Source: Bacteroidales bacterium (GTDB lineage Bacteria > Bacteroidota > Bacteroidia > Bacteroidales > Paludibacteraceae). Taken from it: a DNA stretch of 20,744 nt. The position numbers and the translations under genes are program-made. Positions 1 through 8,390 of the stretch are shown piece after piece (positions within the stretch are counted from its first letter, which is position 1; each line of letters starts with the position of its first letter). The stretch covers positions 1 to 20,744 of the forward strand of contig CAAGFD010000277.1 in the NCBI GenBank assembly GCA_900769035.1, given 5' to 3'. The notes below the pieces were generated by a model. That model saw only the letters and a list, made by a program, of their open reading frames with translations, was not told the origin of the DNA and made no database searches.

Positions 1-459
1 CATTGTATAAACAAGCAGGAATATCAGCAAGACTTTCATCCAGAAGTCAGAGAACCAAACGCCTTCATTCCGTCTGAGGATTTTGCGCATATTGGATTCA
101 TGCTCGGTGATAAGCCTCGTTTGTTCAGCACGGTGATTTGCCAATACCGAAGTCCAACTATCTATAGAATGGTCTATGAGTTGTTTAAGTTGGGCAAGCT
201 GTTCAGGAGTGAAGATTGCTTTGAAGTTCGTGTCTCGTTCTGCTTTCACGATGGCATTGCAGATGTCTGAGAACTTTTTCTCGGTAAAGGAACTTCCGAC
301 TATAAGGTAAAAGAATTTGCGGTCTATCGTGAAACGGAGAGATAATGGGAACTCATACGCATTTTTCCTGCGGGTGCGTGAATCCAACACGATAGAGACA
401 GAACAATTCCGTTCTTTGAAAAGTGACATGGACTTGGTCAATTTTTCCATTGCATTCAT
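1..459 (-). CDS. Partial mobile-element protein with integrase arm-like N-terminus
   Basis: The frame is open from an ATG at 459 to the left edge of the window (153 codons, no stop), so the C-terminus is missing. Residues about 19-70 contain the pattern SVSIVLDSRTRRKN, then FPLSLRFTIDRK, then SSFTEKKF. This resembles the small arm DNA-binding domain at the start of Bacteroidetes tyrosine recombinases, by recall only and without a search. Residues about 100-140 are charged and helical. They are followed by WMKVLLIFLLVY, which looks hydrophobic enough to begin a membrane segment and is odd for an integrase. No catalytic recombinase residues are within the window. The gene sits at the end of a segment that interrupts a DUF4143 gene, which supports a mobile-element origin. 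Starts at codon 1 (459) or codon 4 (450) are equally possible. The exact family is not settled. Confidence 0.5.
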   Translation of the reverse strand, partial: MNAMEKLTKSMSLFKERNCSVSIVLDSRTRRKNAYEFPLSLRFTIDRKFFYLIVGSSFTEKKFSDICNAIVKAERDTNFKAIFTPEQLAQLKQLIDHSIDSWTSVLANHRAEQTRLITEHESNMRKILRRNEGVWFSDFWMKVLLIFLLVYTM

Positions 460-782
460 TGTTTATGTTCGACATAACCTCTGAATACAGCCGCTTTGCA
501 ATGTGAGGCGTACATACACAAAACGCTGCATATAACCACTGAGCTCCTATCCTTAGATGGATAAAAACATTGTCGTTATATGCAGCGGTGCAATCTCGTT
601 GTATCCTGTCGCTGACTGGTAACCGGGCTTCTGCTAATCGGTCTCAACCCCTGAAGCAACTCTCGCGTTTCGTTTATTATAGAGTGCCCTCCGACTAACA
701 CTCCCTCTACGCTTCGATTCATCGGAATGGGATAACCCTCCCACGATGGTTAGGCAAACTCACTTTTCTTCTCCAAGAAAGA
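460..782 (-). other. Structured non-coding end of a probable mobile element
   Basis: About 320 bases without a credible reading frame separate the partial integrase-like gene from the DUF4143 remnant. By eye it is less AT-rich than the rest of the window and full of short G- and C-runs and complementary segments. The clearest is the inverted repeat at 524-587. It may be the leader of the minus-strand gene, a structured RNA, or the terminal/attachment region of an integrated element. No group II intron, retron or tRNA signature could be recognised. Homology to DUF4143 becomes clear only to the right of about 783, so the element boundary probably lies between about 715 and 783. Confidence 0.4.
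524..587. repeat. 13-bp perfect inverted repeat with nested hairpin
   Basis: Arms CGCTGCATATAAC (524-536) and GTTATATGCAGCG (575-587) are perfectly complementary across a 38-base spacer. The spacer holds a second short palindrome (TATCC / GGATA around a 6-base loop), placed symmetrically with 11 bases on each side. The result is a two-tier cruciform or RNA stem. It lies 65 bases upstream of the integrase-like start, in the untranslated region, so it could be a recombinase or regulator site or part of a structured leader. Confidence 0.6.
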
Positions 783-1208
783 GCCTTTGTCGATCCGTCA
801 ATTGCCGTTGCTTTATTAAGGTTATCACCTGAAAGTATTAAGACGGACCTCAAGACGTTTGGATTTATTTTTAAACAACTTTGCATTCGAGATTTACGAG
901 CTTATTCTCAACAATGGGAAGGTGAACTATCATACTACCATGATCGATATGGTTTAGAGGCGGATGTGGTTCTCTATCTGGAGAATAGACGCTATGCATT
1001 AATTGAGTGTAAATTAGGAGCCCAAGAAATTGAAGAAGGGGCATCACACCTTTGTCAATTGCGTGACCTTATTATTGAGTATAATAAATCGGAAAAGCAA
1101 ATGCCTTTACGTCTCCCTGACTTGCTAATCATCTTAACCGGAGGAGAATACGGAATAACACATACTGATGGTGTACATGTGATTCCAATAGCATGCCTCA
1201 AACCATAA
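783..1208 (+). pseudogene. DUF4143 protein, C-terminal remnant (N-terminus lost)
   Basis: The frame reads FVDPSIAVALLRLSPES, then DLKTFGFIF, CIRDLRAY, YGLEADVV, and ALIECKLG. This is the C-terminal DUF4143 region of the AAA-ATPase/DUF4143 family, whose nuclease-like core uses the E-A-D...E-C-K residues. Complete members are roughly 400 residues with a P-loop ATPase domain first; that domain is absent. The frame is closed by a stop at 696-698, and the first ATG in frame is at 966, inside the conserved domain, so no normal start is available. Just upstream, the next frame reads WDNPP...THFSSPRK, which resembles what precedes FVDPS in the family. A one-base frameshift near 778-783 plus truncation is therefore possible. 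The gene was probably broken by the mobile element to its left. An ORF called from 966 would give 80 residues, but it is unlikely to be functional. Confidence 0.75.
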
Positions 1209-1356
1209 GAACAATGCAAACCTCTCTCACACTTACCTTGTAAAAGCCTATGCCAAAAGGCTTTACCCTTACAACGATATAAACCTTACACCTCCGATAT
1301 GGCAAATCCTAATATGTGAGCAAGTGCAGAATAGATCATTACTATAATATAAAAAA

Positions 1357-1390
1357 GCAACTCCCGTTAATAATTATCAACGGAAGTTGC
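1357..1390 (-). terminator. Intrinsic terminator, mainly for the BspA-like gene
   Basis: GCAACTCCCGTT (1357-1368) pairs with AACGGAAGTTGC (1379-1390) with one mismatch around a 10-base loop. On the minus strand the stem is followed by six Ts (1351-1356), which fits the gene ending at 1482. On the plus strand a weaker TTTGCTATTTT follows, so it may also stop readthrough from the DUF4143 remnant. Confidence 0.75.
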
Positions 1391-1481
1391 TTTGCTATTT
1401 TAAGTACTCTAATACTTTTTTTTATTAATATTCTTATAAAGAATTATACTGTAAATACCGGTTACTATTCCACGAAAAGAG

Positions 1482-3713
1482 TTATTTAACTGTAATTTTT
1501 TGAGTTCCGTTTACAGTTTTAACGATATAAATACCTTTTAATTTACCGTTATTTTCTGTAACGTCTCTACCTAAAACGTCGTAAATCACGAATTCGTCGG
1601 TAGAATATATTGTGCCTTTATCCGACCATATTTTGTTGATAGTCACCTCATCAACGGCAGTTGGTGCGTCAAAGGCTTCGATATCGGCAAATTCTTTCCA
1701 AACGTCAGCAGTTTTATATTGTTCTAATGCAGAATATCTTACATTCAATTTACAAGTAGTGTTCAATCCGGAAGTGAAGATATCATCAAAAACGGTAGAT
1801 TCACATACCGGTGGGTTTTTAGCCTTACAAGTTATAGCAGCAAGTGTACCTACGCCACAATTAACAAAGGCTTCGGTACCGATAGTTTCGAGTCCTGTAC
1901 CAATAATAATTCGGGTTAATCCATCGGCTGAATTTGCAAAGGCTCGGCTCTCTATTGTCTTCACGCTGTTTGGAATATTAATTCCGGTTAATGCCGTGCA
2001 ATCCTCAAAAGCAGATTCTCCGATAATTTCAATATCTTCGGTAATTGAGCTGTTTCTGCATCCGTACATCAATGTATTTGTAGCGGTTTCTACCACTGCA
2101 TTGCAATTATTACGGCTGTCGTAAACGCTATTAGCCGGGTCAACAACGATTCTTATTACGCTATCAGCGCAAAGCACTCTTCTGCCAAGGCTGTTGACTC
2201 CGCTACCTAACTCAATGTCTTTAATGCCATATAAAGCGTAATCTCCTATAGTGCTTACACTATTCGGTATTACTATAGAGGTTATTGTTACCCCTGTAAA
2301 ACAACTATCCTCTATTACCTCCACGTTAGAATTATTGGCAAATACAAAAGAGGTCAATTCGGCATCAGTAAAGACTTTTGCTCCAAGTGTAGTAACGGAA
2401 TATTCTGTTGAATTAATGGTTATTGCACTCGGAATAGTAATCTCATCAACTTCATATCCAACCACTTTTGCGGTATTATTGACGCCATCCAACTCGTAAA
2501 TCAATCCATCTACAAAAGCGGTTCCTATCGGCAATATTTTGGTAAATTGACCCCAAACACCGTGACTTTTATAATCAGAAATAGCCTCTGCAGGTACGTA
2601 AAGCACACATGTATTCTGATTTATTCCGCCAAAGATACGTATAAAAGAAGTATTGTCACACAAATTCGGCGGAGTAATGGCTTTACAAACAATAGTTTCC
2701 ACTTGCTTACACATACCAAAACACAAAGTATCTATAAACTTGGTGTTCTCGCTCAATACCACCTCTTTCAAACTATCGCAATTTTGAAACATTCTTTTCG
2801 TCATAGTGTCAATACCGGTACCGATTATCGCTCTTTTAAGATATTTATTTCTAGCAAAGGCATTTTTACCTATTTTTCTAACGCTGTCACCTATTACAAT
2901 CTCTTTCAAACCGGAATAATAAAAAGCAAAATCACCGATATAATGTAAAGTATCGCTAAAGGAAATCGACTCAAGGTTAGTACAATTATAGAAAGCCGAA
3001 TCACCAATAGTAGTCACCAAAACTTTAAGGAATTTAGGTCGCAGTGCTATAATTTTTTTAAAATAAAAGCTTGGCACAGTAAGATTTCCGTGGTAACAAT
3101 CGCCATTAGTGGTACCATCATTCACTATTTTCGAATCACTATAATACCATTTAGTGGAATTAGTACCTTCTAGATGTTCATATAGGAAATATCCCCAAAC
3201 TTCCCTTGTATTTAAATAATTAGCTTTAATAGAACGAGGTATGTGTAAAGTACAACTACTTTTAATAATTCCGCTAAAAATAGAATCATAAACTGCATAC
3301 TCCAAAGTAGGAGCTGAAGTAGAATAGCTATAAATATGACTCAAACCGGAATTATCAAAAGCATGATTCATAATATTTTGAAGCTGACCTGTAAACACAA
3401 TGGTATCTAATGCCGAGCAATTCTCAAAGGCACTAGTTCCAACTTCAAAGACATTACTACCACAAATAACTTTTGTAAGAGATGTGCAACCGAAAAAAGC
3501 CGAATCGGAAATAGCCTCAACAGCATAATTGGTACCACCATAAGAGATAGAATCAGGAATAACTATTGTACCTGAATAAAGAACTCCGGCACCACCGGAA
3601 GTTACACTCGCCTCTGACCCGAGGTTGTAATAAACCCCATTCAAACATACATCGTATGCAAAAAGCGATGAAATGAATGAGATTACAAAACAAAATGCTA
3701 ATAAACGTTTCAT
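1482..3713 (-). CDS. BspA-like leucine-rich-repeat surface protein with T9SS sorting domain
   Basis: The protein has 743 residues. An N-terminal signal peptide (about residues 1-19, ending SSLFA) is followed by LRR_5/BspA-type repeats with the recurring pattern I-G-D-S-A-F-x-x-C-x-x-L. Three larger modules are visible. Each ends in a segment with a cysteine, a PP or AP, a second cysteine, a short strand, and Y-x(4-7)-VW-x-x-F. The last 65 or so residues, with FVIYDVLGRDV and GIYIVKTVNG near the end, match the type A C-terminal domain that directs cargo through the type IX secretion system to the cell surface. BspA-like proteins of Bacteroidales mediate adhesion or matrix binding; the ligand here is unknown. 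The gene has its own promoter (3746-3774) and terminator (1357-1390), so it is monocistronic. Confidence 0.88.
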   Translation of the reverse strand: MKRLLAFCFVISFISSLFAYDVCLNGVYYNLGSEASVTSGGAGVLYSGTIVIPDSISYGGTNYAVEAISDSAFFGCTSLTKVICGSNVFEVGTSAFENCSALDTIVFTGQLQNIMNHAFDNSGLSHIYSYSTSAPTLEYAVYDSIFSGIIKSSCTLHIPRSIKANYLNTREVWGYFLYEHLEGTNSTKWYYSDSKIVNDGTTNGDCYHGNLTVPSFYFKKIIALRPKFLKVLVTTIGDSAFYNCTNLESISFSDTLHYIGDFAFYYSGLKEIVIGDSVRKIGKNAFARNKYLKRAIIGTGIDTMTKRMFQNCDSLKEVVLSENTKFIDTLCFGMCKQVETIVCKAITPPNLCDNTSFIRIFGGINQNTCVLYVPAEAISDYKSHGVWGQFTKILPIGTAFVDGLIYELDGVNNTAKVVGYEVDEITIPSAITINSTEYSVTTLGAKVFTDAELTSFVFANNSNVEVIEDSCFTGVTITSIVIPNSVSTIGDYALYGIKDIELGSGVNSLGRRVLCADSVIRIVVDPANSVYDSRNNCNAVVETATNTLMYGCRNSSITEDIEIIGESAFEDCTALTGINIPNSVKTIESRAFANSADGLTRIIIGTGLETIGTEAFVNCGVGTLAAITCKAKNPPVCESTVFDDIFTSGLNTTCKLNVRYSALEQYKTADVWKEFADIEAFDAPTAVDEVTINKIWSDKGTIYSTDEFVIYDVLGRDVTENNGKLKGIYIVKTVNGTQKITVK

Positions 3714-3745
3714 TATGATAAAAATATTTTTTTAGTAATCAACTG

Positions 3746-3774
3746 CAAAGATACTAAATATTTTAATTGTACAA
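3746..3774 (-). promoter_or_regulatory. Bacteroidetes-type promoter of the BspA-like gene
   Basis: Read on the minus strand, TATCTTTG (3753-3746) fits the -7 consensus TAnnTTTG, and a TTG (3774-3772) 18 bases upstream serves as a weak -33 element. Transcription would start near 3739, about 25 bases before the ATG at 3713. Confidence 0.55.
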
Positions 3775-3934
3775 GAATTTGAAAATAGAAATTTACAAAA
3801 AAAATCACACTGCAAGAATCGATTCATATTTACTGACCCCCTTAAGTTCTTCATCAAAAAAGGAGGGGGAATATATACCACATTAGAAATCAGCCCTTTA
3901 AAAGAGTCCGACATACAGCAAAAAGAACACAAAA

Positions 3935-3964
3935 AAAGTGCCCGGTATCACTACCAAACACTTT
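3935..3964 (-). terminator. Intrinsic terminator after hutH
   Basis: AAAGTG (3935-3940) pairs with CACTTT (3959-3964), and inside it GGTA pairs with TACC. On the minus strand the stem runs into a T-rich tract (the A-run at 3931-3937). It lies about 50 bases beyond the hutH stop, so it probably ends the long minus-strand operon. A 66-codon frame at 3732-3932 in the same gap has no recognisable content. Confidence 0.65.
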
Positions 3965-4015
3965 CTTTAAAAATATAGTTTGCTTAATTATGAAAAAATT
4001 AATAATTTTATTTTA

Positions 4016-5500
4016 TTAAAATTCTTTTCTAAGGAAAGAAATAGAGTCAGCAATATGAGGGTACATTACTTCGTCTATTTCGATGAAAGGCACCACTTTA
4101 CGATACTCTGCAACGAGAGCTTCGAGGGTATCGGAAGAGCGGAGAGGGCGACGGAATTCAAGAGCTTGTGCCGCATTAAAGAGTTCGATAGCAAGCACTC
4201 TCTCTGTATTCAATGCCACTCTCACCAATTTAGTAGCGGCATTTGCACCCATAGAAACGTGGTCTTCTTGTCCTTGGCTACTCTCGATAGAGTCGACAGA
4301 TGCAGGCATACATAAGCCTTTACTTTGACTAACAATAGAAGCTGCAGTATATTGTGGTATCATAAATCCGGAGTTAAGACCCGGTTTTGCTACCAAGAAA
4401 CTTGGCAATCCGCGTTTACCACTGATAAGTTGGTTGATACGTTGTCCGGAAATAGAGCCGAGTTCCGCTACTGCAATAGCAAGGAAATCCATAACGATAG
4501 CGAGTGGCTGACCATGGAAGTTACCGGCAGAGATAACCATATCTTTTTCAGGGATAACGGTAGGATTATCAGTAGCTGAATTGATTTCAGTTTCCACTAC
4601 AGAGCGCACATAAGCGATAGCATCTTTAGAAGCACCGTGAACTTGTGGCATACAGCGGAAAGAGTAAGGGTCTTGTACATGCTCTTTGTGGCGAGCAATA
4701 ATCTGACTTCCTTGGAGTAACTCTTTGATACGAGCTGCTGTATCGAGTTGTCCTTTATGAGGGCGAACAGCGTGAACTTCATAAGTAAAAGGCTCGATAC
4801 GACCGTCGAAAGCCTCGAGACTCACGCTACCAATAACGTCGGCGGCACGACTGAGTTGCTCGGCTTTTATCAACGACCATACTGCGTGAGCAGCCATAAA
4901 TTGAGTACCGTTAAGAAGGGCAAGACCCTCTTTTGATTTAAGGGTAATAGGCTCCCATCCGAATTTGGCATTAACCTCTGCTGCAGGAAGTTTCTTACCT
5001 TCGTAATAAACCTCACCAAGGCCGAGGAGTGGCAATGACATATGAGCAAGCGGAGCAAGGTCGCCTGATGCACCAAGAGAACCTTGTTGATATACAGCAG
5101 GGAATACACCGTTATTAAACATATCTACAAGGCGTTGTACAGTAACGAGTTGCACTCCGGATACTCCGTATTGAAGTGATTGTATTTTAAGAAAAACAAT
5201 GATTTTTACTATCTCTTGATCTACCTCATCACCTGTACCGCAAGCGTGGCTCATCACAAGATTTTTTTGAAGTTGTGAGAGTTCGTCAAGACCGATACTG
5301 ATATTACATAGAGAGCCGAAACCGGTAGTTACTCCATAGATAGGCTCTTTTTGTGTTTTCATTTTATTGTCGAGATAATCGCGACAAGCATTGATACGTT
5401 CGATAGAACCTTTTGACAATGAGAGTTTATAACCCTCTGTCATAATACGTTTGATATCATCTATAGTAAGTCTTTCAGATGAAATTTCATGAATTTTCAT
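4016..5500 (-). CDS. hutH: Histidine ammonia-lyase
   Basis: HutH removes ammonia from L-histidine to give trans-urocanate, the first step of histidine breakdown, in the cytoplasm. The 494-residue length is typical. The Ala-Ser-Gly triad that self-cyclises to the MIO electrophile is at residues 144-146 (SLGASGDLAP). Other active-site residues line up with the characterised Pseudomonas enzyme: Tyr55 (YGVTTGFG), His85 (SHACGTGD), Asn197 (LLNGTQ), Tyr279 and Arg282 (DPYSFRCMPQ), and Glu412 (QEDHVSMG). The SHA and QEDH motifs favour histidine over tyrosine or phenylalanine as substrate. The start lies 5 bases after the hutU stop, so the two are almost certainly co-transcribed and probably translationally coupled. 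It is the last gene of the run. Confidence 0.97.
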   Translation of the reverse strand: MKIHEISSERLTIDDIKRIMTEGYKLSLSKGSIERINACRDYLDNKMKTQKEPIYGVTTGFGSLCNISIGLDELSQLQKNLVMSHACGTGDEVDQEIVKIIVFLKIQSLQYGVSGVQLVTVQRLVDMFNNGVFPAVYQQGSLGASGDLAPLAHMSLPLLGLGEVYYEGKKLPAAEVNAKFGWEPITLKSKEGLALLNGTQFMAAHAVWSLIKAEQLSRAADVIGSVSLEAFDGRIEPFTYEVHAVRPHKGQLDTAARIKELLQGSQIIARHKEHVQDPYSFRCMPQVHGASKDAIAYVRSVVETEINSATDNPTVIPEKDMVISAGNFHGQPLAIVMDFLAIAVAELGSISGQRINQLISGKRGLPSFLVAKPGLNSGFMIPQYTAASIVSQSKGLCMPASVDSIESSQGQEDHVSMGANAATKLVRVALNTERVLAIELFNAAQALEFRRPLRSSDTLEALVAEYRKVVPFIEIDEVMYPHIADSISFLRKEF

Positions 5501-5505
5501 AGATA

Positions 5506-7521
5506 TTATTTTAAAGCGTTTTTGATAATATTTTCGTCTTCTACAATATTAGGCATAGTAACCACGAGACCCGGAGTGCGGTCCATTTCGCGTTTGATAG
5601 CGAACATAGCGCCTTTATTACGAGCCCAAGAGCGGCGTGCTATACCATTATTAACATCCCAAAGGAGCATGTTATTCAAGCGGCGTTCAGAATCGGCACT
5701 TCCATCGAGTACCATACCGAATCCACCGTTGATAACTTCACCCCATCCTACACCGCCACCGTTGTGGATAGATACCCAAGTAGCGCCGCGGAATGAGTCG
5801 CCAATGCAGTTTTGCACTGCCATATCGGCTGTAAATGAAGAGCCATCGTAGATATTTGAGGTCTCACGATAAGGAGAGTCGGTACCTGATACGTCGTGGT
5901 GGTCGCGTCCGAGAACAACAGGAGCGGAGATACGTCCGGCCTTAATTGCATCATTAAAGGCTTGTGCTATTTTGATACGACCTTCTGAGTCAGCATAAAG
6001 AATACGAGCTTGTGAGCCTACAACAAGGTGGTTCTTTTGTGCCTCTTTAATCCAGTGGATGTTATCATCAAGCTGTCCGCAAATCTCTTCAGGAGCGTTT
6101 TTACGTATCTCTTCGAGTACTTCGGTAGCTATAGCATCTGTCTCGGCGAGGTCTTTAGGGTCGCAACTTGTACATGCCCAACGGAAAGGACCGAAGCCAT
6201 AATCGAAGAACATTGGTCCCATGATGTCTTGCACGTAAGATGGATAACGGAATTTACCATTTTCGCCCATTACATCGGCACCGGCGCGAGATGATTCAAG
6301 GAGGAATGCATTACCGTAATCGAAGAAATACATACCTTTTGCAGCGATTTTATTTACTGCAGCGGCGTGGCGACGGAGTGACTCTTGCACTGCGGCTTTG
6401 AATTTCTCCGGCTCTTCCGCCATCATTCTGTTGCTCTCTTCATAAGAGTATCCTACAGGGTAATAACCACCTGCCCATGGGTTGTGGAGCGAAGTCTGGT
6501 CACTACCGAGGCTCACTCTGATATCATCTTTTGCAAGACGCTCCCAGAGGTCTACAACGTTACCTTGATAAGCGAGAGATACGGCTTCTTTATTTTTAGA
6601 TGCCTCGAGCATACGAGGAATGAGTTTGTCGAGATCGGTATAAACCTCGTCTACCCAGCCTTGAGAGTGGCGTACGTTAACAGCTTTAGGGTTCACCTCG
6701 GCAATAACGGCAACAACACCTGAGATGACACCGGCTTTAGGTTGAGCTCCGGACATACCTCCAAGGCCTGCTGATACGAATATCTGACCCGGGATAGATG
6801 GTGCAAAACCTTTTTGCATCTGTTTACGTGCGGCATTAAGTACTGTAATAGTAGTTCCGTGTACAATACCTTGTGGACCGATATACATATAAGAGCCGGC
6901 AGTCATTTGTCCGTATTGGCTTACGCCAAGGGCATTAAAGCGCTCCCAATCGTCCGGTTTTGAATAATTCGGAATTACCATACCGTTGGTAACCACTACA
7001 CGTGGTGCATCTTTATGAGAAGGGAAAAGTCCCATCGGGTGACCGGAATACATTACAAGGGTTTGCTCATCGGTCATCTGACTGAGATATTGCATTGTAA
7101 GGCGATATTGTGCCCAGTTTTGGAACACTGCACCATTTCCTCCGTATGTAATAAGCTCGTGTGGGTGTTGAGCTACTGCAGGGTCGAGGTTATTATTAAT
7201 CATCATCATGATGGCTGCAGCCTGACGTGAGCGATAAGGATACTCGTCGATATGACGTGCTCTCATCTCGTAATCAGGGCGGAAACGATACATGTATATA
7301 CGTCCGTAACAGCGAAGTTCTTCTGCAAATTCCGGAGCCAATACTGCGTGATGTTTTTTAGGAAAATAACGTAATGCGTTACGTAAAGCGAGTTCTTTTT
7401 GCTCCGGTGTAAGGATGTCTTTACGTTTTGGAGCGTGGTTTACTTTTTCATCATAAGGCTTCACTTCCGGCAAAATATCCGGAATTCCTGCCATAATCTC
7501 TTCTTTAAAAGTGAGTTTCAT
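5506..7521 (-). CDS. hutU: Urocanate hydratase
   Basis: HutU adds water to urocanate to give 4-imidazolone-5-propionate, using tightly bound NAD+ as an electrophile; it is the second step of histidine degradation and cytoplasmic. At 671 residues it belongs to the longer form found in Bacteroidetes, against about 557 in Pseudomonas. Conserved blocks visible are YGGNGAVFQNWAQY (126-139), YSGHPMGLFPS (158-168), the Gly-rich SAGLGGMSGAQP of the NAD fold (250-261), RWACTSC, which contains the conserved cysteine region, and GRDHHDVSGTDSPYRETSN near the C-terminus. It is followed by hutH after 5 bases and preceded by a secreted protein gene 26 bases away. The genes for imidazolonepropionase (hutI) and the formiminoglutamate steps are not in this window. 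Confidence 0.97.
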   Translation of the reverse strand: MKLTFKEEIMAGIPDILPEVKPYDEKVNHAPKRKDILTPEQKELALRNALRYFPKKHHAVLAPEFAEELRCYGRIYMYRFRPDYEMRARHIDEYPYRSRQAAAIMMMINNNLDPAVAQHPHELITYGGNGAVFQNWAQYRLTMQYLSQMTDEQTLVMYSGHPMGLFPSHKDAPRVVVTNGMVIPNYSKPDDWERFNALGVSQYGQMTAGSYMYIGPQGIVHGTTITVLNAARKQMQKGFAPSIPGQIFVSAGLGGMSGAQPKAGVISGVVAVIAEVNPKAVNVRHSQGWVDEVYTDLDKLIPRMLEASKNKEAVSLAYQGNVVDLWERLAKDDIRVSLGSDQTSLHNPWAGGYYPVGYSYEESNRMMAEEPEKFKAAVQESLRRHAAAVNKIAAKGMYFFDYGNAFLLESSRAGADVMGENGKFRYPSYVQDIMGPMFFDYGFGPFRWACTSCDPKDLAETDAIATEVLEEIRKNAPEEICGQLDDNIHWIKEAQKNHLVVGSQARILYADSEGRIKIAQAFNDAIKAGRISAPVVLGRDHHDVSGTDSPYRETSNIYDGSSFTADMAVQNCIGDSFRGATWVSIHNGGGVGWGEVINGGFGMVLDGSADSERRLNNMLLWDVNNGIARRSWARNKGAMFAIKREMDRTPGLVVTMPNIVEDENIIKNALK

Positions 7522-7547
7522 AGTAATATGTTATTATTATTTATTTG

Positions 7548-8375
7548 TTACAAATCTTTTATGTTCTCTTTATGAATTCTCTGTTTCTGCTTCTCGTCTT
7601 GATAGAGAATAGTTATTTTTCCATCGCCGAAATTGCTGTTATTCATAATGGTAAGGGTAATATTTCCAAGCACTTCGCCGGTGGTGGAGTCGAATAAATC
7701 TGCCACGTTTCTAAAGAAGTCGGAAATAATCTTCACCGTAACGTCGTTTTTCTCATCAGCTGGGAGTTTTTCGTATTTCTCCATCGACATACCGGCAGAT
7801 TTCTCCATCATATTCCTCATCATACTCTTCACTTTAGCCGTGTCGAGCTCGCCATTAGGACACACATTATTATATATGCTGATGAGTTTGTCTTTGCTAC
7901 TCTCTACATTCTTTTTATCTACAACAACGAATTCGGCGCGATAGTTAATTTCTCCATTAGATAATTGAGCCATTTTATCCGTTGCATTCGGGTTTTTACA
8001 CTCTTCTATACTTGTAGGAGTGCCGTATTTCTCCGTCAAATTACTCTTTAAAGTATTATATCTCTGCTCCAATTCCGTCCAATTGGTTTGCACGGGGAAA
8101 GTAACATATACGTGCGACATCTGCTTGTCTTTATCTCCGCATACGTAGACGATACAATTGGAATAACCGGCAAAAGTACCGCTAAGGAGCACGTTATTAT
8201 CTACATAAGTGTCTAATTTAAAACCTTTTGACTGAAGTTTTCTAACAAAAGAAGATACACTCCCTTCTATTGGAATACCCATAAATTGCAAATATTCTTC
8301 TTTATCGGCATTTGCCGGGAAAGCACAATTCAAGGATATTACCGTAAGTAACAACAAAAGTAATATTCGTTTCAT
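7548..8375 (-). CDS. Secreted protein of unknown function
   Basis: The protein has 275 residues. It begins with a clear signal peptide (hydrophobic stretch to residue 17, likely cleavage after ANA at 23). The mature part starts with EEYLQFMGIPIEGSVSSF, a layout I associate with uncharacterised small secreted proteins common in Bacteroidales (FMGIP...F..KL...GF). Cys17 lies in ISLNC, a poor lipobox, so type I cleavage and a periplasmic location are more likely. The rest is mixed alpha/beta with KYGTPTSIEECKNP and a long helical region around residues 175-220; the C-terminus is charged (KQKQRIHKENIKDL). No catalytic motif is evident. It sits between the patatin-like gene (15-base gap) and hutU (26-base gap) and is probably co-transcribed with them, but nothing ties it to histidine metabolism. 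Confidence 0.8.
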   Translation of the reverse strand: MKRILLLLLLTVISLNCAFPANADKEEYLQFMGIPIEGSVSSFVRKLQSKGFKLDTYVDNNVLLSGTFAGYSNCIVYVCGDKDKQMSHVYVTFPVQTNWTELEQRYNTLKSNLTEKYGTPTSIEECKNPNATDKMAQLSNGEINYRAEFVVVDKKNVESSKDKLISIYNNVCPNGELDTAKVKSMMRNMMEKSAGMSMEKYEKLPADEKNDVTVKIISDFFRNVADLFDSTTGEVLGNITLTIMNNSNFGDGKITILYQDEKQKQRIHKENIKDL

Positions 8376-8390
8376 AACTAAAAAATTAAT

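Noticed and set aside
460..782. Group II intron, retron or integron attC site
   Set aside because: No reverse transcriptase, domain V-like hairpin or RYYYAAC/GTTRRRY core boxes could be found; the inverted repeat arms do not fit attC.
966..1208. Independent 80-residue gene
   Set aside because: The ATG lies inside the conserved DUF4143 domain and the same frame continues upstream with family sequence, so it is the tail of a broken gene.
3732..3932. 66-codon minus-strand frame between the BspA-like gene and hutH
   Set aside because: It overlaps the BspA promoter and is followed closely by the gene; the product has no recognisable pattern and odd Cys/Phe composition.
4016..5500. Tyrosine or phenylalanine ammonia-lyase instead of HutH
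   Set aside because: SHA and QEDHVSMG active-site motifs and the adjacent hutU fit histidine ammonia-lyase.
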